Source of the DNA: Prevotellaceae bacterium UBA2448
Lineage (GTDB): Bacteria; Bacteroidota; Bacteroidia; Bacteroidales; Bacteroidaceae
NCBI GenBank assembly: GCA_002342585.1
Contig: DDQG01000015.1
Coordinates: 1 to 64,000, forward strand
Length of the DNA stretch: 64,000 nucleotides
Reading direction: 5' to 3'
The notes under the pieces are model-generated. The model was not told the origin of the DNA, did no database searches, and saw only the letters and a program-made list of their open reading frames with translations. Position 1 is the first letter of the stretch. Each line of letters begins with the position of its first letter. The position numbers were made by a program, and so were the translations under genes. Positions 9,466 to 17,101 of the stretch are shown in pieces.

Positions 9466-9520
9466 CGAAGACGACAAAGACCTTCGCAAGGAATGCCACA
9501 GGGACAGGTGAGTGACATCC
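9466..9520 (+). other. Spacer-like sequence after the last repeat
   Basis: The last repeat is followed by GC-richer sequence starting CGAAGACGACAAAGACC, which looks like a spacer or coding fragment but is not followed by another repeat. It may be the remains of a spacer left by deletion of the old end of the array. A weak CGAAG/CTTCG stem is present, too short to call a terminator. Confidence 0.35.
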
Positions 9521-9590
9521 GATGTAGAATGTAAGAGGGCTGATGTAAGATGCTTATAATGGTTATTGTTTATTGTTTATTGGTTATTGA
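9521..9590. repeat. Seven-base-periodic tract, right of the CRISPR array
   Basis: Reads in one 7-base phase: GATGTAG, AATGTAA, GAGGGCT, GATGTAA, GATGCTT, ATAATGG, then TTATTGT twice, TTATTGG and TTATTGA (9563-9590). No gene is visible. With 1-126 it brackets the CRISPR-Cas module. Confidence 0.6.
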
Positions 9591-9617
9591 CCTTGGCTAT
9601 TGAAAAGTTAAGAAATA

Positions 9618-9761
9618 AAATTGCACACTATGATATTTTTCTGTTCTCAGATTAATGTCTTTTTTTCTGTTCATTAATGAAATCGATCCAATTCATTAAT
9701 GATTACGATGAAATTCATTAATGAACAGTTTTTGAGGGGGTCGATTAAAAAATTGCACACT
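9618..9761. repeat. Phased palindromes (22-base spacing) between 12-base direct repeats
   Basis: The perfect palindrome TCATTAATGA occurs at 9671-9680, 9693-9702 and 9715-9724, exactly 22 bases apart. A degenerate fourth copy (AGATTAATGT, 9649-9658) fits the same spacing. The identical 12-mers AAATTGCACACT at 9618-9629 and 9750-9761 are 132 bases apart, which is six times 22. No gene is visible. The layout suggests cooperative protein binding on one face of the helix, but no binding protein is known to me. Confidence 0.7.
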
Positions 9762-9798
9762 GGTATGTTGAGAGGGAAGAGGAGGGTAGTTAAGAGTT

Positions 9799-9819
9799 AA
9801 TAGATAATAGATAATAGAT
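9799..9819. repeat. AATAGAT tandem heptamer, three copies
   Basis: Three exact copies of AATAGAT lie just downstream of the tatC stop codon (minus strand). Confidence 0.75.
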
Positions 9820-9840
9820 AATATTTTATTGGATATAAGG

Positions 9841-10614
9841 TTAACGTTTTTCGTAGCGAAGCGGTTCGTCTTTCGTCTTTCGTCCTTTTGATGGTACCAG
9901 AAGGATGCTGAGTTCGTAGAGTAGGTACATGGGGAGGGCAACGATGCTGAGGGTGAAGGCATCGGTTGTGGGTGTGATTATAGCTGCTACGATTAGTACT
10001 ACTACAAAGGCATGACGGCGTACCCGGCGCATGACTTGCCGGCTGAGGATGCCCAGACGACCGAGGAACCATGAGATGACTGGCATCTGGAAGGTAATTC
10101 CCATTGCAAGGCATAGGAAACAGAGGGTGTCGATGTAGCTCTGAAGGGAGATGAGGTTTTCTACCTGAACATCTACCTGATAGGTTGCAAGAAACTGATA
10201 GGTGAGGGGAAAGAGGATGAAGTAGCTGAAGCATACTCCAAGCATGAACATGAGGTATGAGGTGCAGACAAGTGGGGTGCTATAGCGCCGTTCGTTTGCC
10301 CGTAAGGCAGGAAGCACAAATCGGTAAACCTGCCAGATGATGTAGGGCGCCACGAGGAGTATTCCCACATAGGCGCTGACCATCATGTGGATGATGAACT
10401 GACGGGTGAGTTCGGTATTTATCAACCTGATGTCGGCCGAGGGTGTGAAGAGGTCGGGGAGTAAAGGACTCTGACGGGCTGCAAGGACGAGGGAAAATAC
10501 GGCATCCTTGAAACAGAATACAACACAAGCAGCTAGTGCAACCGCAATGACACAATGCAGCAGCACAGAACGAAGTTCGTCCAGGTGTTCCCAAAAGGTC
10601 AGGTCTGTCTTCAA
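9841..10614 (-). CDS. tatC: Twin-arginine translocase subunit TatC
   Basis: The 257-residue inner-membrane protein is the receptor for twin-arginine signal peptides. The N-terminal TatC signature TFWEHLDELR is at residues 6-15. Several hydrophobic segments follow, with the usual loop PALRANERRYS and the late motif IITPTTDAF. The start is TTG at 10614 overlapping the tatA stop (TTGA), because no ATG is near and the signature begins at once. The C-terminal codons run into a CGTCTTT heptamer tract (9867-9887), so the tail GRKTKDE is partly encoded by repeat DNA. Its likely substrates are the two adjacent twin-arginine proteins. Confidence 0.95.
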   Translation of the reverse strand: MKTDLTFWEHLDELRSVLLHCVIAVALAACVVFCFKDAVFSLVLAARQSPLLPDLFTPSADIRLINTELTRQFIIHMMVSAYVGILLVAPYIIWQVYRFVLPALRANERRYSTPLVCTSYLMFMLGVCFSYFILFPLTYQFLATYQVDVQVENLISLQSYIDTLCFLCLAMGITFQMPVISWFLGRLGILSRQVMRRVRRHAFVVVLIVAAIITPTTDAFTLSIVALPMYLLYELSILLVPSKGRKTKDEPLRYEKR

Positions 10615-10811
10615 TTCTCTGTCTTTTCTGTATCCTCAGTCTTTGGTTCTTCGTCGGTAGTCACTTCTTTCATACCGTCTTTGAATGCACGAACACCCTT
10701 ACCGGCTCCACGCATGAGTTCTGGTATTTTCTTTCCTCCAAAAAGAAGAAGTACGATTACGAGGATGAGGAGTATTTCCTGATATCCGAGTCCGAAAAAT
10801 AGTGGTATCAT
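10611..10811 (-). CDS. tatA: Twin-arginine translocase subunit TatA
   Basis: The 66-residue pore-forming Tat subunit has a short N-terminal membrane helix (EILLILVIVLLLFGGKKIPE) followed by an amphipathic helix (MRGAGKGVRAFKDGMKE) and an acidic tail. The FGGKKIPEL hinge is characteristic. It overlaps tatC by four bases. No tatB gene is nearby, so this looks like a minimal TatA-TatC system. Confidence 0.95.
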   Translation of the reverse strand: MIPLFFGLGYQEILLILVIVLLLFGGKKIPELMRGAGKGVRAFKDGMKEVTTDEEPKTEDTEKTEN

Positions 10812-10813
10812 GT

Positions 10814-10928
10814 AAAGTTTAAAGTTTAAAGTTTAGAGTTAAATGTTAAATGTGAAATGTGAAAATGGTTTACAGTTTTGGTAACGTTTAACGGTTAAAG
10901 AGTTTTTCGTCTTTCATCTTTCGTCTTT
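10814..10928. repeat. Intergenic heptamer tracts between tatA and the reductase gene
   Basis: From 10814: AAAGTTT three times, AGAGTTA, AATGTTA, AATGTGA twice, i.e. heptamers that change step by step. A second tract (10908-10928) reads CGTCTTT, CATCTTT, CGTCTTT. No gene lies in this 119-base gap. Confidence 0.7.
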
Positions 10929-10930
10929 CG

Positions 10931-12334
10931 TTACAAAGTCCCTTGTTTTAGTTTTTCTACAAAGTCGTCGATACGGCGCATCTGCTCGGGTATTTTAATT
11001 CCCTGAGGACAATGAGGCACACATTGACGGCAACCGATACAATGGTCTGCCTGACGTTCGCGTGGCACGGCTCTGTCGTAGCCTATAAGGAAACGGCGAC
11101 GGGCTGTCTGGTAGTTGGCTGCTTCCATCGATTCTGGCATTTCACCCTGGTTCACACATTTATTATAATGTGAGAATATGGCTGGTATGTTGATGCCATA
11201 AGGACAAGGCATGCAGTATTTACAGTCGGTGCATGGCACGGTAGGATAGGAGTAGAAGAGATTTGCTATTTCTCCTTCGAGCCATTGCTGTTCTTCTTCA
11301 GTAAGCGGTTGAAGAGGACTGTAGCTGCGGATGTTGTCCTGCAGGTGTTCCATATATGTCATACCGCTGAGTACTGTCAGAATGCGCGGTTTGGTACCTG
11401 CATAACGGAATGCCCACGATGCAACACTATCCTCAGGACGGCGCTGCTTGAGTGTGGCAACGATATGGTCGGGCAACTTTGCCAGTCTGGCACCAAGAAG
11501 GGGTTCCATGATGACTGCAGGGATGTTGCGCTTGTCGAGTTCGTTGTACAGATATTCCGCATTGGTGTTGTTTGGGTTCATCTGTTTTGCAAGATGCCAA
11601 TCGACATAGTTGAGCTGAATCTGCACAAAATCCCATTTGTATTCATCGTGGCGCGAGAGGAGGTAGTCGAATACTTCTATGTCACCATGATAGGAGAATC
11701 CAAGGTTACGGATTGTTCCTTTTTTGCGTTGTTCAAGAAGGTAGTCGAGGATTCCGTTATCAACAAAACGGCTTCGGTAATTGTCCATTCCGCCTCCACC
11801 AATTGCATGGAGCAGGAGGTAGTCAATGTATGAGGTGCGAAGATTTTTCAATGAGTTCTGAAACATCTTTACACCTTCGGCATGACTCCATTGCGATGGT
11901 GAGAAGTTGCTGAGTTTTGTTGCTATATAGTATTGAGAACGCTTGTAGCCTGATGCCTGCAGGGCAATGCCTGTAGATTGTTCGGAGAGTCCGCGGCAAT
12001 ATGCCGGACTGGTATCGAAGTAGTTGACTCCGTGGTCGAGGGCATATTTTACAAGGCGATTCACCTGTTCCTGGTCTATCTCATCTGCATTAGCATCGTT
12101 GCTGCCCGGAACGGGAGTTACTGGTCTGTATGGCAGTCGCATCATGCCATAACCAAGAATGCTGACTTTATCTCCTGTCGTAGTTGTAGTTCGATAAGTC
12201 ATCTTGTCTGTAGGCACTTCGTCGGTATGATGTCCCAGCGGGTCAATGTCTGCAGGTAGTGTATTGTTTTTTCCGCCACAAGCAGCAAGTGCTGTTGCTG
12301 CTGCGGATAGTTTTAAAAATTCTCGTCGATCCAT
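10931..12334 (-). CDS. Tat-exported lipoprotein aldo/keto reductase with two ferredoxin clusters
   Basis: The 467-residue protein has a signal MDRREFLKLSAAATALAAC with twin arginines R3-R4 and a lipobox cysteine C19, so it should be exported folded by Tat and lipid-anchored. An aldo/keto reductase barrel covers about 45-340, with FDTSPAYCRG, IATKLSNF and LLHAIGG around the catalytic D/Y/K/H positions. The C-terminus has two 4Fe-4S motifs, CTDCKYCMPCP and CIGCRQCVPHCP. The substrate is unknown. It lies directly upstream of tatA-tatC and downstream of the polyferredoxin gene on the same strand, suggesting one periplasmic redox unit. The family call is firm, the role is inferred. Confidence 0.88.
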   Translation of the reverse strand: MDRREFLKLSAAATALAACGGKNNTLPADIDPLGHHTDEVPTDKMTYRTTTTTGDKVSILGYGMMRLPYRPVTPVPGSNDANADEIDQEQVNRLVKYALDHGVNYFDTSPAYCRGLSEQSTGIALQASGYKRSQYYIATKLSNFSPSQWSHAEGVKMFQNSLKNLRTSYIDYLLLHAIGGGGMDNYRSRFVDNGILDYLLEQRKKGTIRNLGFSYHGDIEVFDYLLSRHDEYKWDFVQIQLNYVDWHLAKQMNPNNTNAEYLYNELDKRNIPAVIMEPLLGARLAKLPDHIVATLKQRRPEDSVASWAFRYAGTKPRILTVLSGMTYMEHLQDNIRSYSPLQPLTEEEQQWLEGEIANLFYSYPTVPCTDCKYCMPCPYGINIPAIFSHYNKCVNQGEMPESMEAANYQTARRRFLIGYDRAVPRERQADHCIGCRQCVPHCPQGIKIPEQMRRIDDFVEKLKQGTL

Positions 12335-12344
12335 TATGTATAAT

Positions 12345-12417
12345 GGTTATTGGTTATAGGTTAGTGGTTAGTGAATTGAAAATTGTTTTCGTTTTTCGTC
12401 TTTCGTTTTTCGTCTTT
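12345..12417. repeat. Two heptamer tracts (GGTTAnn and CGTnTTT)
   Basis: GGTTATT, GGTTATA, GGTTAGT, GGTTAGT at 12345-12372, and CGTTTTT, CGTCTTT, CGTTTTT, CGTCTTT at 12390-12417. They fill the gap between the reductase and polyferredoxin genes almost completely. Confidence 0.75.
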
Positions 12418-12419
12418 AA

Positions 12420-14000
12420 CTACACTTCTCTGTGTACTTCGTTACCTTCTACATAGATAGCGCTGAATGGGCGGGAAGGACAATGGTATTCGCACGATCC
12501 GCATCCAATACATTTCTCTTCGTTTACTACAGGAATCATTAGGGTGGTTCGCAGGTCGGCTGGGTTGCCTGATTCATCTAACCAGCGACCACTCTCGGTA
12601 TCAAAGGTATAACCCTTGTCTTTTGGCACCATCTGAATGGCTCCTGTAGGGCAATGCACTGCACAATTACCACATGTCACACCATCGGTAAGAGGTATGC
12701 AGTTTTTCGAAATCCAAACAGCACGACCAATCTGAATTGCTGTTTTCTCCTCTATAGTTATCGGACGGATGGCATCGGTAGGACACACTTCAGCACAGAC
12801 TTTACACTCAGGACGGCAATATCCCTTTGTGTATTGCATCTCAGGTTGCATGAAGGAGTCGAAACTCTGAGATGGTGATAGTATGCCATTCGGACATTGG
12901 GCTATACACAACTGACAGGCTGTACAATGCTGTTGCAGGTTGCGAGCAGAGAGTGAACCAGGAGGTGTAAGAGGTGTGGTACGAGAAGGTATTTTTTTGT
13001 CTTCTATTATCGCCAATCCGCCGTCGGTTGTTTTCTCATCTGCTTTCAGAGCTGCTGCTGTAAACAGCGATGCTGAAATAGAGAGGAATGAACGACGGGA
13101 GAGGGTAGAGGTGTCGTTGTCGCTTGCCGGTTGTTCTGCTTTTGTCTTTGCATGATGAGAATATCTGATAGCTGACTTAGGACAGAGCTGCTGACAATTG
13201 CCACATACCACACAGCGGGAGTAGTCTATATGAACAGGTTCGTCTTTGCTCACTTTGATGCAGGCTGCCTTGCAATTCTTCTCACAGAGTCCGCACTTTA
13301 TACATTTGTCTTCGTTTACGTTTATACGAAGCCACGAATATTTGGAAATAAATCCAAGTATGGTTCCTACGGGACAGATAGTATTACAATATGTGCGACC
13401 ACCATGTATGGAGAGTACGAGTAGGATAAGTGCTGAAACAGCTGAAATCCATATAAGAATTACTGGTAACTGCTGTTGTTCTACTGTAAAAAACAAGTAG
13501 TTATCGTTTGCTTCAGACCATGTTGCCAATATATTGTTCAGCATGATATATGGTGGACGAAGTAATGTGATTACCATACGTCCGTAGGCACTATAAGGTG
13601 CAATCAGAACCATTAAGGCATTTACTCCTGCCATGATTGTAACGATGAAAAGCACCAGAACCGTTATTCGTAACCATTGTTTTGGTTCACTGTAGTGGAA
13701 ACGGTTTGCGTAGCGTGCTTTACTGTTGCGACGGAATATTTTCCAACCTCTTATCCATGAAAAAAAGTCTTGCAAAACTCCTGCAGGACAAATGATAGAA
13801 CAGTAGATGCGACCTAAAACCAATGTGGCAAAGAGCAGTAGCGGAAGTACTGTGTAGTCGAGGCGCATTAAACTGGGCAAGAACTGCAGATCCATCATCC
13901 ACGAAAACAATGGACGAAATATTCCTGATACGTCGAGGAAGAGGAAGGTGATGCCCAACCAAAAGAATAGAGATAAGATTCGACGGATAAGTTTGAGCAT
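12420..14000 (-). CDS. NapH-like membrane polyferredoxin with internal twin-arginine motif
   Basis: The 526-residue protein has an N-terminal half with several membrane segments and the NapH/NosR-type cysteine motifs GRIYCSIICPAG and GRTYCNTICPVG, followed by two 4Fe-4S motifs (CIKCGLCEKNCK, CVVCGNCQQLCP). Residues 300-320 read LSRRSFLSISASLFTAAAL, with R302-R303, which resembles a Tat signal inside the protein. The C-terminal half has four more ferredoxin motifs (CTACQLCIAQCP, CRPECKVCAEVCP, CGNCAVHCP, CIGCGSCEYHCP). It reads as a NapH-like quinol-side module fused to a NapG-like exported ferredoxin. It probably passes electrons to a periplasmic enzyme such as the neighbouring reductase; this is inference. 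Confidence 0.85.
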   Translation of the reverse strand: MLKLIRRILSLFFWLGITFLFLDVSGIFRPLFSWMMDLQFLPSLMRLDYTVLPLLLFATLVLGRIYCSIICPAGVLQDFFSWIRGWKIFRRNSKARYANRFHYSEPKQWLRITVLVLFIVTIMAGVNALMVLIAPYSAYGRMVITLLRPPYIMLNNILATWSEANDNYLFFTVEQQQLPVILIWISAVSALILLVLSIHGGRTYCNTICPVGTILGFISKYSWLRINVNEDKCIKCGLCEKNCKAACIKVSKDEPVHIDYSRCVVCGNCQQLCPKSAIRYSHHAKTKAEQPASDNDTSTLSRRSFLSISASLFTAAALKADEKTTDGGLAIIEDKKIPSRTTPLTPPGSLSARNLQQHCTACQLCIAQCPNGILSPSQSFDSFMQPEMQYTKGYCRPECKVCAEVCPTDAIRPITIEEKTAIQIGRAVWISKNCIPLTDGVTCGNCAVHCPTGAIQMVPKDKGYTFDTESGRWLDESGNPADLRTTLMIPVVNEEKCIGCGSCEYHCPSRPFSAIYVEGNEVHREV

Positions 14001-14007
14001 AGGAGTT

Positions 14008-14084
14008 AGAGGTTAAGGGGTAAATGTGAAATGTGAAATGTGAAATGTGAAAATGGGTTAGAGGTTATTGGTTAGAGGTTAGAG
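14008..14084. repeat. Heptamer tract upstream of the polyferredoxin gene
   Basis: Four exact ATGTGAA units at 14024-14051, then GTTAGAG, GTTATTG, GTTAGAG, GTTAGAG at 14057-14084. It fills the gap between the TonB-receptor stop and the polyferredoxin start. Confidence 0.8.
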
Positions 14085-14086
14085 GG

Positions 14087-15937
14087 TTAGAAGTTGAGAT
14101 TTGTTCCAGCCATGAATGTGGCACGAGGCATCGGGTAACCGATGTTGATTTCATAGCGTTGAGCAAGGAGGTTTTCACCACGAACCCATAGTTTTACATG
14201 CTGAGTGAGCTGGTAACCGACTGAGGCATTAAGCAGGAGGAAGTTTTCCTTGCTTTCCTTTGCACTTACTCCAGTATAGAGTCCGTTGATATATTGCAGA
14301 CCTACGATTGCACTCAGTTTACGGTAGTTGCAGTTTGCGGCCAGATAACCTTTGTATTCAGGTGCTGCAACAATCTTGTTCTTCATGTGAAGAAAACTGT
14401 GGTTTGTGTTGAGCGAAAAGATATGACTGATACGCCAAGCAAATTCGAGTTCCATTCCACAGTTCTGTATTTCTCCTGTATTTACATTCTTACGGTTTAC
14501 GGTCTGAATCATGTTGTCACCCTTGATGAAGAAGAAGTTTGCTCCATAGCTAATGCGATTGAACCGATGACGCCAGGAGAGTTCGTAGTTCATAAGACGT
14601 TCTGGTTTCAGTTCTTCGTTTGATGGTGGGTAGAGGTACATTTCGCGCATAGAAGGATTGCGGAATCCTTTGCTTACCATCGCTTTTATCTCACCATTGA
14701 GGAGCGGACGGAATACCACACCTGCCTGAGGAATGAGTTCTGTACCAGTAACGCTATGGTGGTCGATACGAAGTCCGGCATCTGCTGTAAACCATTCAGT
14801 TATGTCCTGACGGAAGTCGAAGTATCCGGCAAATTCATTTCTGTGTGATTTGCCACTTTGTTTATTTGTTGTAGCCACTTCGTCTCCTGTCAACTTGGAT
14901 GTGTAATAGGCATTGCCATAGATGTGTTGCCAGTCGAAACCAAGTGTGAGACGATTGCCTCTGAAGAGGGTTGCACTCTGATAGAGAGAAACTCCTGCGA
15001 GATTGTCCTTGGAACGGAAGAATCGCTGAGTAGGATTGGCAGGATTGTTTGTTCCGTCATCTATCTTATGACTGCCGAAGTTGGAGTAAACACTAAGACC
15101 TCCGCTTGTATGTTCATAATTATTTTCGAGGGCTGCTGAAGCCATTCCTCGGGTAATCCATTGGTCGCCATTGTACAGGGGGCTATTTTCAGCTCCAGGA
15201 TGAGAGGCATTGAAATGGGTAATGTCTGCATTTGCATATACTAACCAATGGTCAGACAGATCGTATGCGACTTTAGCATAGATGCCATTCTGCTCAAATC
15301 CCATGCGAGAACGATGGTTGTCACTTCTACCATACTGACCTGCTATGGTAGAAGAGAATCGTCCATTGCGATACTGGTTGGATGCTTCTGCCTGAATAGT
15401 TCCCCAACTGCCTGCACCCAGATTGAAATGAGTTTTGCTGCCGTCTGTCTTCATTTGTCGTGTCACGATATTTATTACACCACCCATAGCATTGCTGCCA
15501 TAGAGTACAGAAGCAGGTCCGCGCAATACTTCTACGCGTTCTGCTATCATAGTCTGATAACTATCTGATATTGGGTGTGAATAGATACCTTGATACTGCG
15601 GATGACCATCTATGAGTACGAGCATTTGTCCGCTACCACCAGTAATACCACGAAGGTTTATGCCTCCACTTCCACCTCCTGAAACTCCATATCCCATCAT
15701 TCCACGACTTGTCACCATCAAACCAGGCACCTGTTGCATAAGTGTTGGCAAGATATTTGGCTGCTCTTGTTCAGTAAGTGTTTTGCGATCAATAACTGTA
15801 ACTGTAAATGGAAGATGTCGTACATCAATGGCATTTCGTGTACCTGTAACTACAACTTCATTCAGTTGCAGACTGTCTTGCTGGGCAGAAAGCAACATTG
15901 GCAGAGTGAGAAATGAAGCAATGATTAGTCGTCTCAT
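14087..15937 (-). CDS. TonB-dependent outer-membrane receptor
   Basis: The 616-residue protein has a signal peptide (MRRLIIASFLTLPMLLSA) and a TonB-box-like LNEVVVTGTR shortly after it. A plug domain follows, with the motifs NLRGITGGSG and VEVLRGPASVLYGSNAMGG, and then a beta-barrel ending in aromatic TFMAGTNLNF. The size and lack of a carboxypeptidase-like N-terminal domain resemble metal, haem or cobalamin receptors rather than SusC glycan porins. The ligand is not evident. It starts 25 bases after the DUF362 gene on the same strand, so the two are probably one transcript. Confidence 0.9.
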   Translation of the reverse strand: MRRLIIASFLTLPMLLSAQQDSLQLNEVVVTGTRNAIDVRHLPFTVTVIDRKTLTEQEQPNILPTLMQQVPGLMVTSRGMMGYGVSGGGSGGINLRGITGGSGQMLVLIDGHPQYQGIYSHPISDSYQTMIAERVEVLRGPASVLYGSNAMGGVINIVTRQMKTDGSKTHFNLGAGSWGTIQAEASNQYRNGRFSSTIAGQYGRSDNHRSRMGFEQNGIYAKVAYDLSDHWLVYANADITHFNASHPGAENSPLYNGDQWITRGMASAALENNYEHTSGGLSVYSNFGSHKIDDGTNNPANPTQRFFRSKDNLAGVSLYQSATLFRGNRLTLGFDWQHIYGNAYYTSKLTGDEVATTNKQSGKSHRNEFAGYFDFRQDITEWFTADAGLRIDHHSVTGTELIPQAGVVFRPLLNGEIKAMVSKGFRNPSMREMYLYPPSNEELKPERLMNYELSWRHRFNRISYGANFFFIKGDNMIQTVNRKNVNTGEIQNCGMELEFAWRISHIFSLNTNHSFLHMKNKIVAAPEYKGYLAANCNYRKLSAIVGLQYINGLYTGVSAKESKENFLLLNASVGYQLTQHVKLWVRGENLLAQRYEINIGYPMPRATFMAGTNLNF

Positions 15938-15962
15938 AGTTGTTGGATAATTATTTTAATTA

Positions 15963-16916
15963 TCACTTTTTATCGAGGTTAATCAATTTGTACTTTTTGC
16001 TTCCCAGTTTAATCTTCTCTGCATAGTCTGTGATGTATGTTCCATGCTGACGGTTGATACGTGCTATGAGTGGCTTCTCATCATCGCCTTCAGAAGCCTT
16101 GTGGTTGAATACCATATCAAGACAAGCCTGATCAACAGCTACTGGGTCGAGCGATGCCATAATACCCATATCTTTCAGTTCTGGTTTTGCAGGGTGGCCG
16201 TCGCAGTCGCAGTCAACCGACATGTTATTCATTACATTTATATAAATAATGTTGTCACCACCATCAAAATATTCATGAACAGCTTGTGCAGCAGCTGCCA
16301 TAGACTCGAGGAACGAATCTTGTGGTTGTGTATGTTTCCAACACTCTTTTGAATCTGTAGTAACTCCATGAGAGTGGATGTAAGCTTTACCTGCAGTAGA
16401 AGCAACTCCGATGCTGACATTCTTCAGTACGCCTCCGAAACCGCCCATCTGATGACCCTTGAAATGTGCAAGGTTAATCATGAAGTCGTAGTTTGCAAGG
16501 TGTTCACCTACGATATCATATTTCAAGTGCTTCTTATCTTTGATAGGAATACGAATTTCTCCGAATTCATCCATGAGGTCAACTGCAAATATAGAATCGA
16601 AACCATGCTCGTGAATAGTTTCCCAATGTTTCTTGGGGTCTTGACGAGTACCACCATAAGCAGTACAACACTCTACTATTGTGCCGTTTACCTCATCTAC
16701 CAACTGGCGAATGAGGGTAGGGCGCAGATAGTGCTGGTTGCCACCTTCACCTGTGGAAATCTTTACTGCCACTCTACCTTCTGCTTTGCGACCAAGAGCT
16801 TTGTAAATCTTTACGAGTGATTCTGGACTGATGTCTTTTGTAAAATAGACTTTTGGTTGCGCCATAGCAGCAATTGCAACTATTACACTAATAGCTAATG
16901 TTAGAATCTTCTTCAT
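15963..16916 (-). CDS. Exported DUF362 protein
   Basis: The 317-residue protein has a signal peptide (MKKILTLAISVIVAIAAMAQ). Typical DUF362 motifs are GRVAVKISTGEGGN, INLAHFKGHQMGGFGGVLKN and the cysteine pair in VDCDCDGHPAKPELKDMG, followed by DPVAVDQACLDMV. DUF362 proteins are often near ferredoxins and are thought to bind metal or act in redox chemistry; no reaction is established that I can assign. It lacks the ferredoxin domain that some members carry. It is the first gene of the run leading through the TonB receptor and polyferredoxin to tatC. Confidence 0.85.
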   Translation of the reverse strand: MKKILTLAISVIVAIAAMAQPKVYFTKDISPESLVKIYKALGRKAEGRVAVKISTGEGGNQHYLRPTLIRQLVDEVNGTIVECCTAYGGTRQDPKKHWETIHEHGFDSIFAVDLMDEFGEIRIPIKDKKHLKYDIVGEHLANYDFMINLAHFKGHQMGGFGGVLKNVSIGVASTAGKAYIHSHGVTTDSKECWKHTQPQDSFLESMAAAAQAVHEYFDGGDNIIYINVMNNMSVDCDCDGHPAKPELKDMGIMASLDPVAVDQACLDMVFNHKASEGDDEKPLIARINRQHGTYITDYAEKIKLGSKKYKLINLDKK

Positions 16917-16940
16917 AATATTTATGGTTTTATTATTTAT

Positions 16941-17101
16941 TTAAGTTTCGCAAGCTTAACTTTGGGGATTTATTGTGTAGTTATGAGGAGTTACTGAGGA
17001 GTTATGGGGACGATACTGCATCAAATTGGGCAAGCATCCTCTACTATTGTCCCTTTAACTCCCATTTAACTTCCCTTCTGCTCAACTTGCGAAAGTTGAG
17101 T
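16941..17101. repeat. Pair of hairpins sharing an inverted 9-mer
   Basis: TTTCGCAAG at 16946-16954 recurs inverted as CTTGCGAAA near 17086-17096. Each copy sits in its own hairpin: TTAAG/CTTAA on the left, and an 8-base stem CTCAACTT-GCGA-AAGTTGAG ending at the glycosidase stop on the right. The sequence between holds no gene. It could be a REP-like element or a terminator for the glycosidase gene on the minus strand. Confidence 0.5.

Noticed and set aside
9466..9500. Hairpin after the last repeat as array terminator
   Set aside because: The stem has only five base pairs and no T-run follows.
9696..10234. Overlapping minus-strand frames around the tatC 3' end
   Set aside because: They are out-of-frame readings of tatC and the palindrome array, proline/histidine-rich with no family resemblance.
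11285..11833. Long open frame antisense to the aldo/keto reductase gene
   Set aside because: The minus-strand frame encodes a clear domain protein with iron-sulfur motifs; the + strand translation is cysteine-rich nonsense with no start signal, a normal shadow in this GC range.
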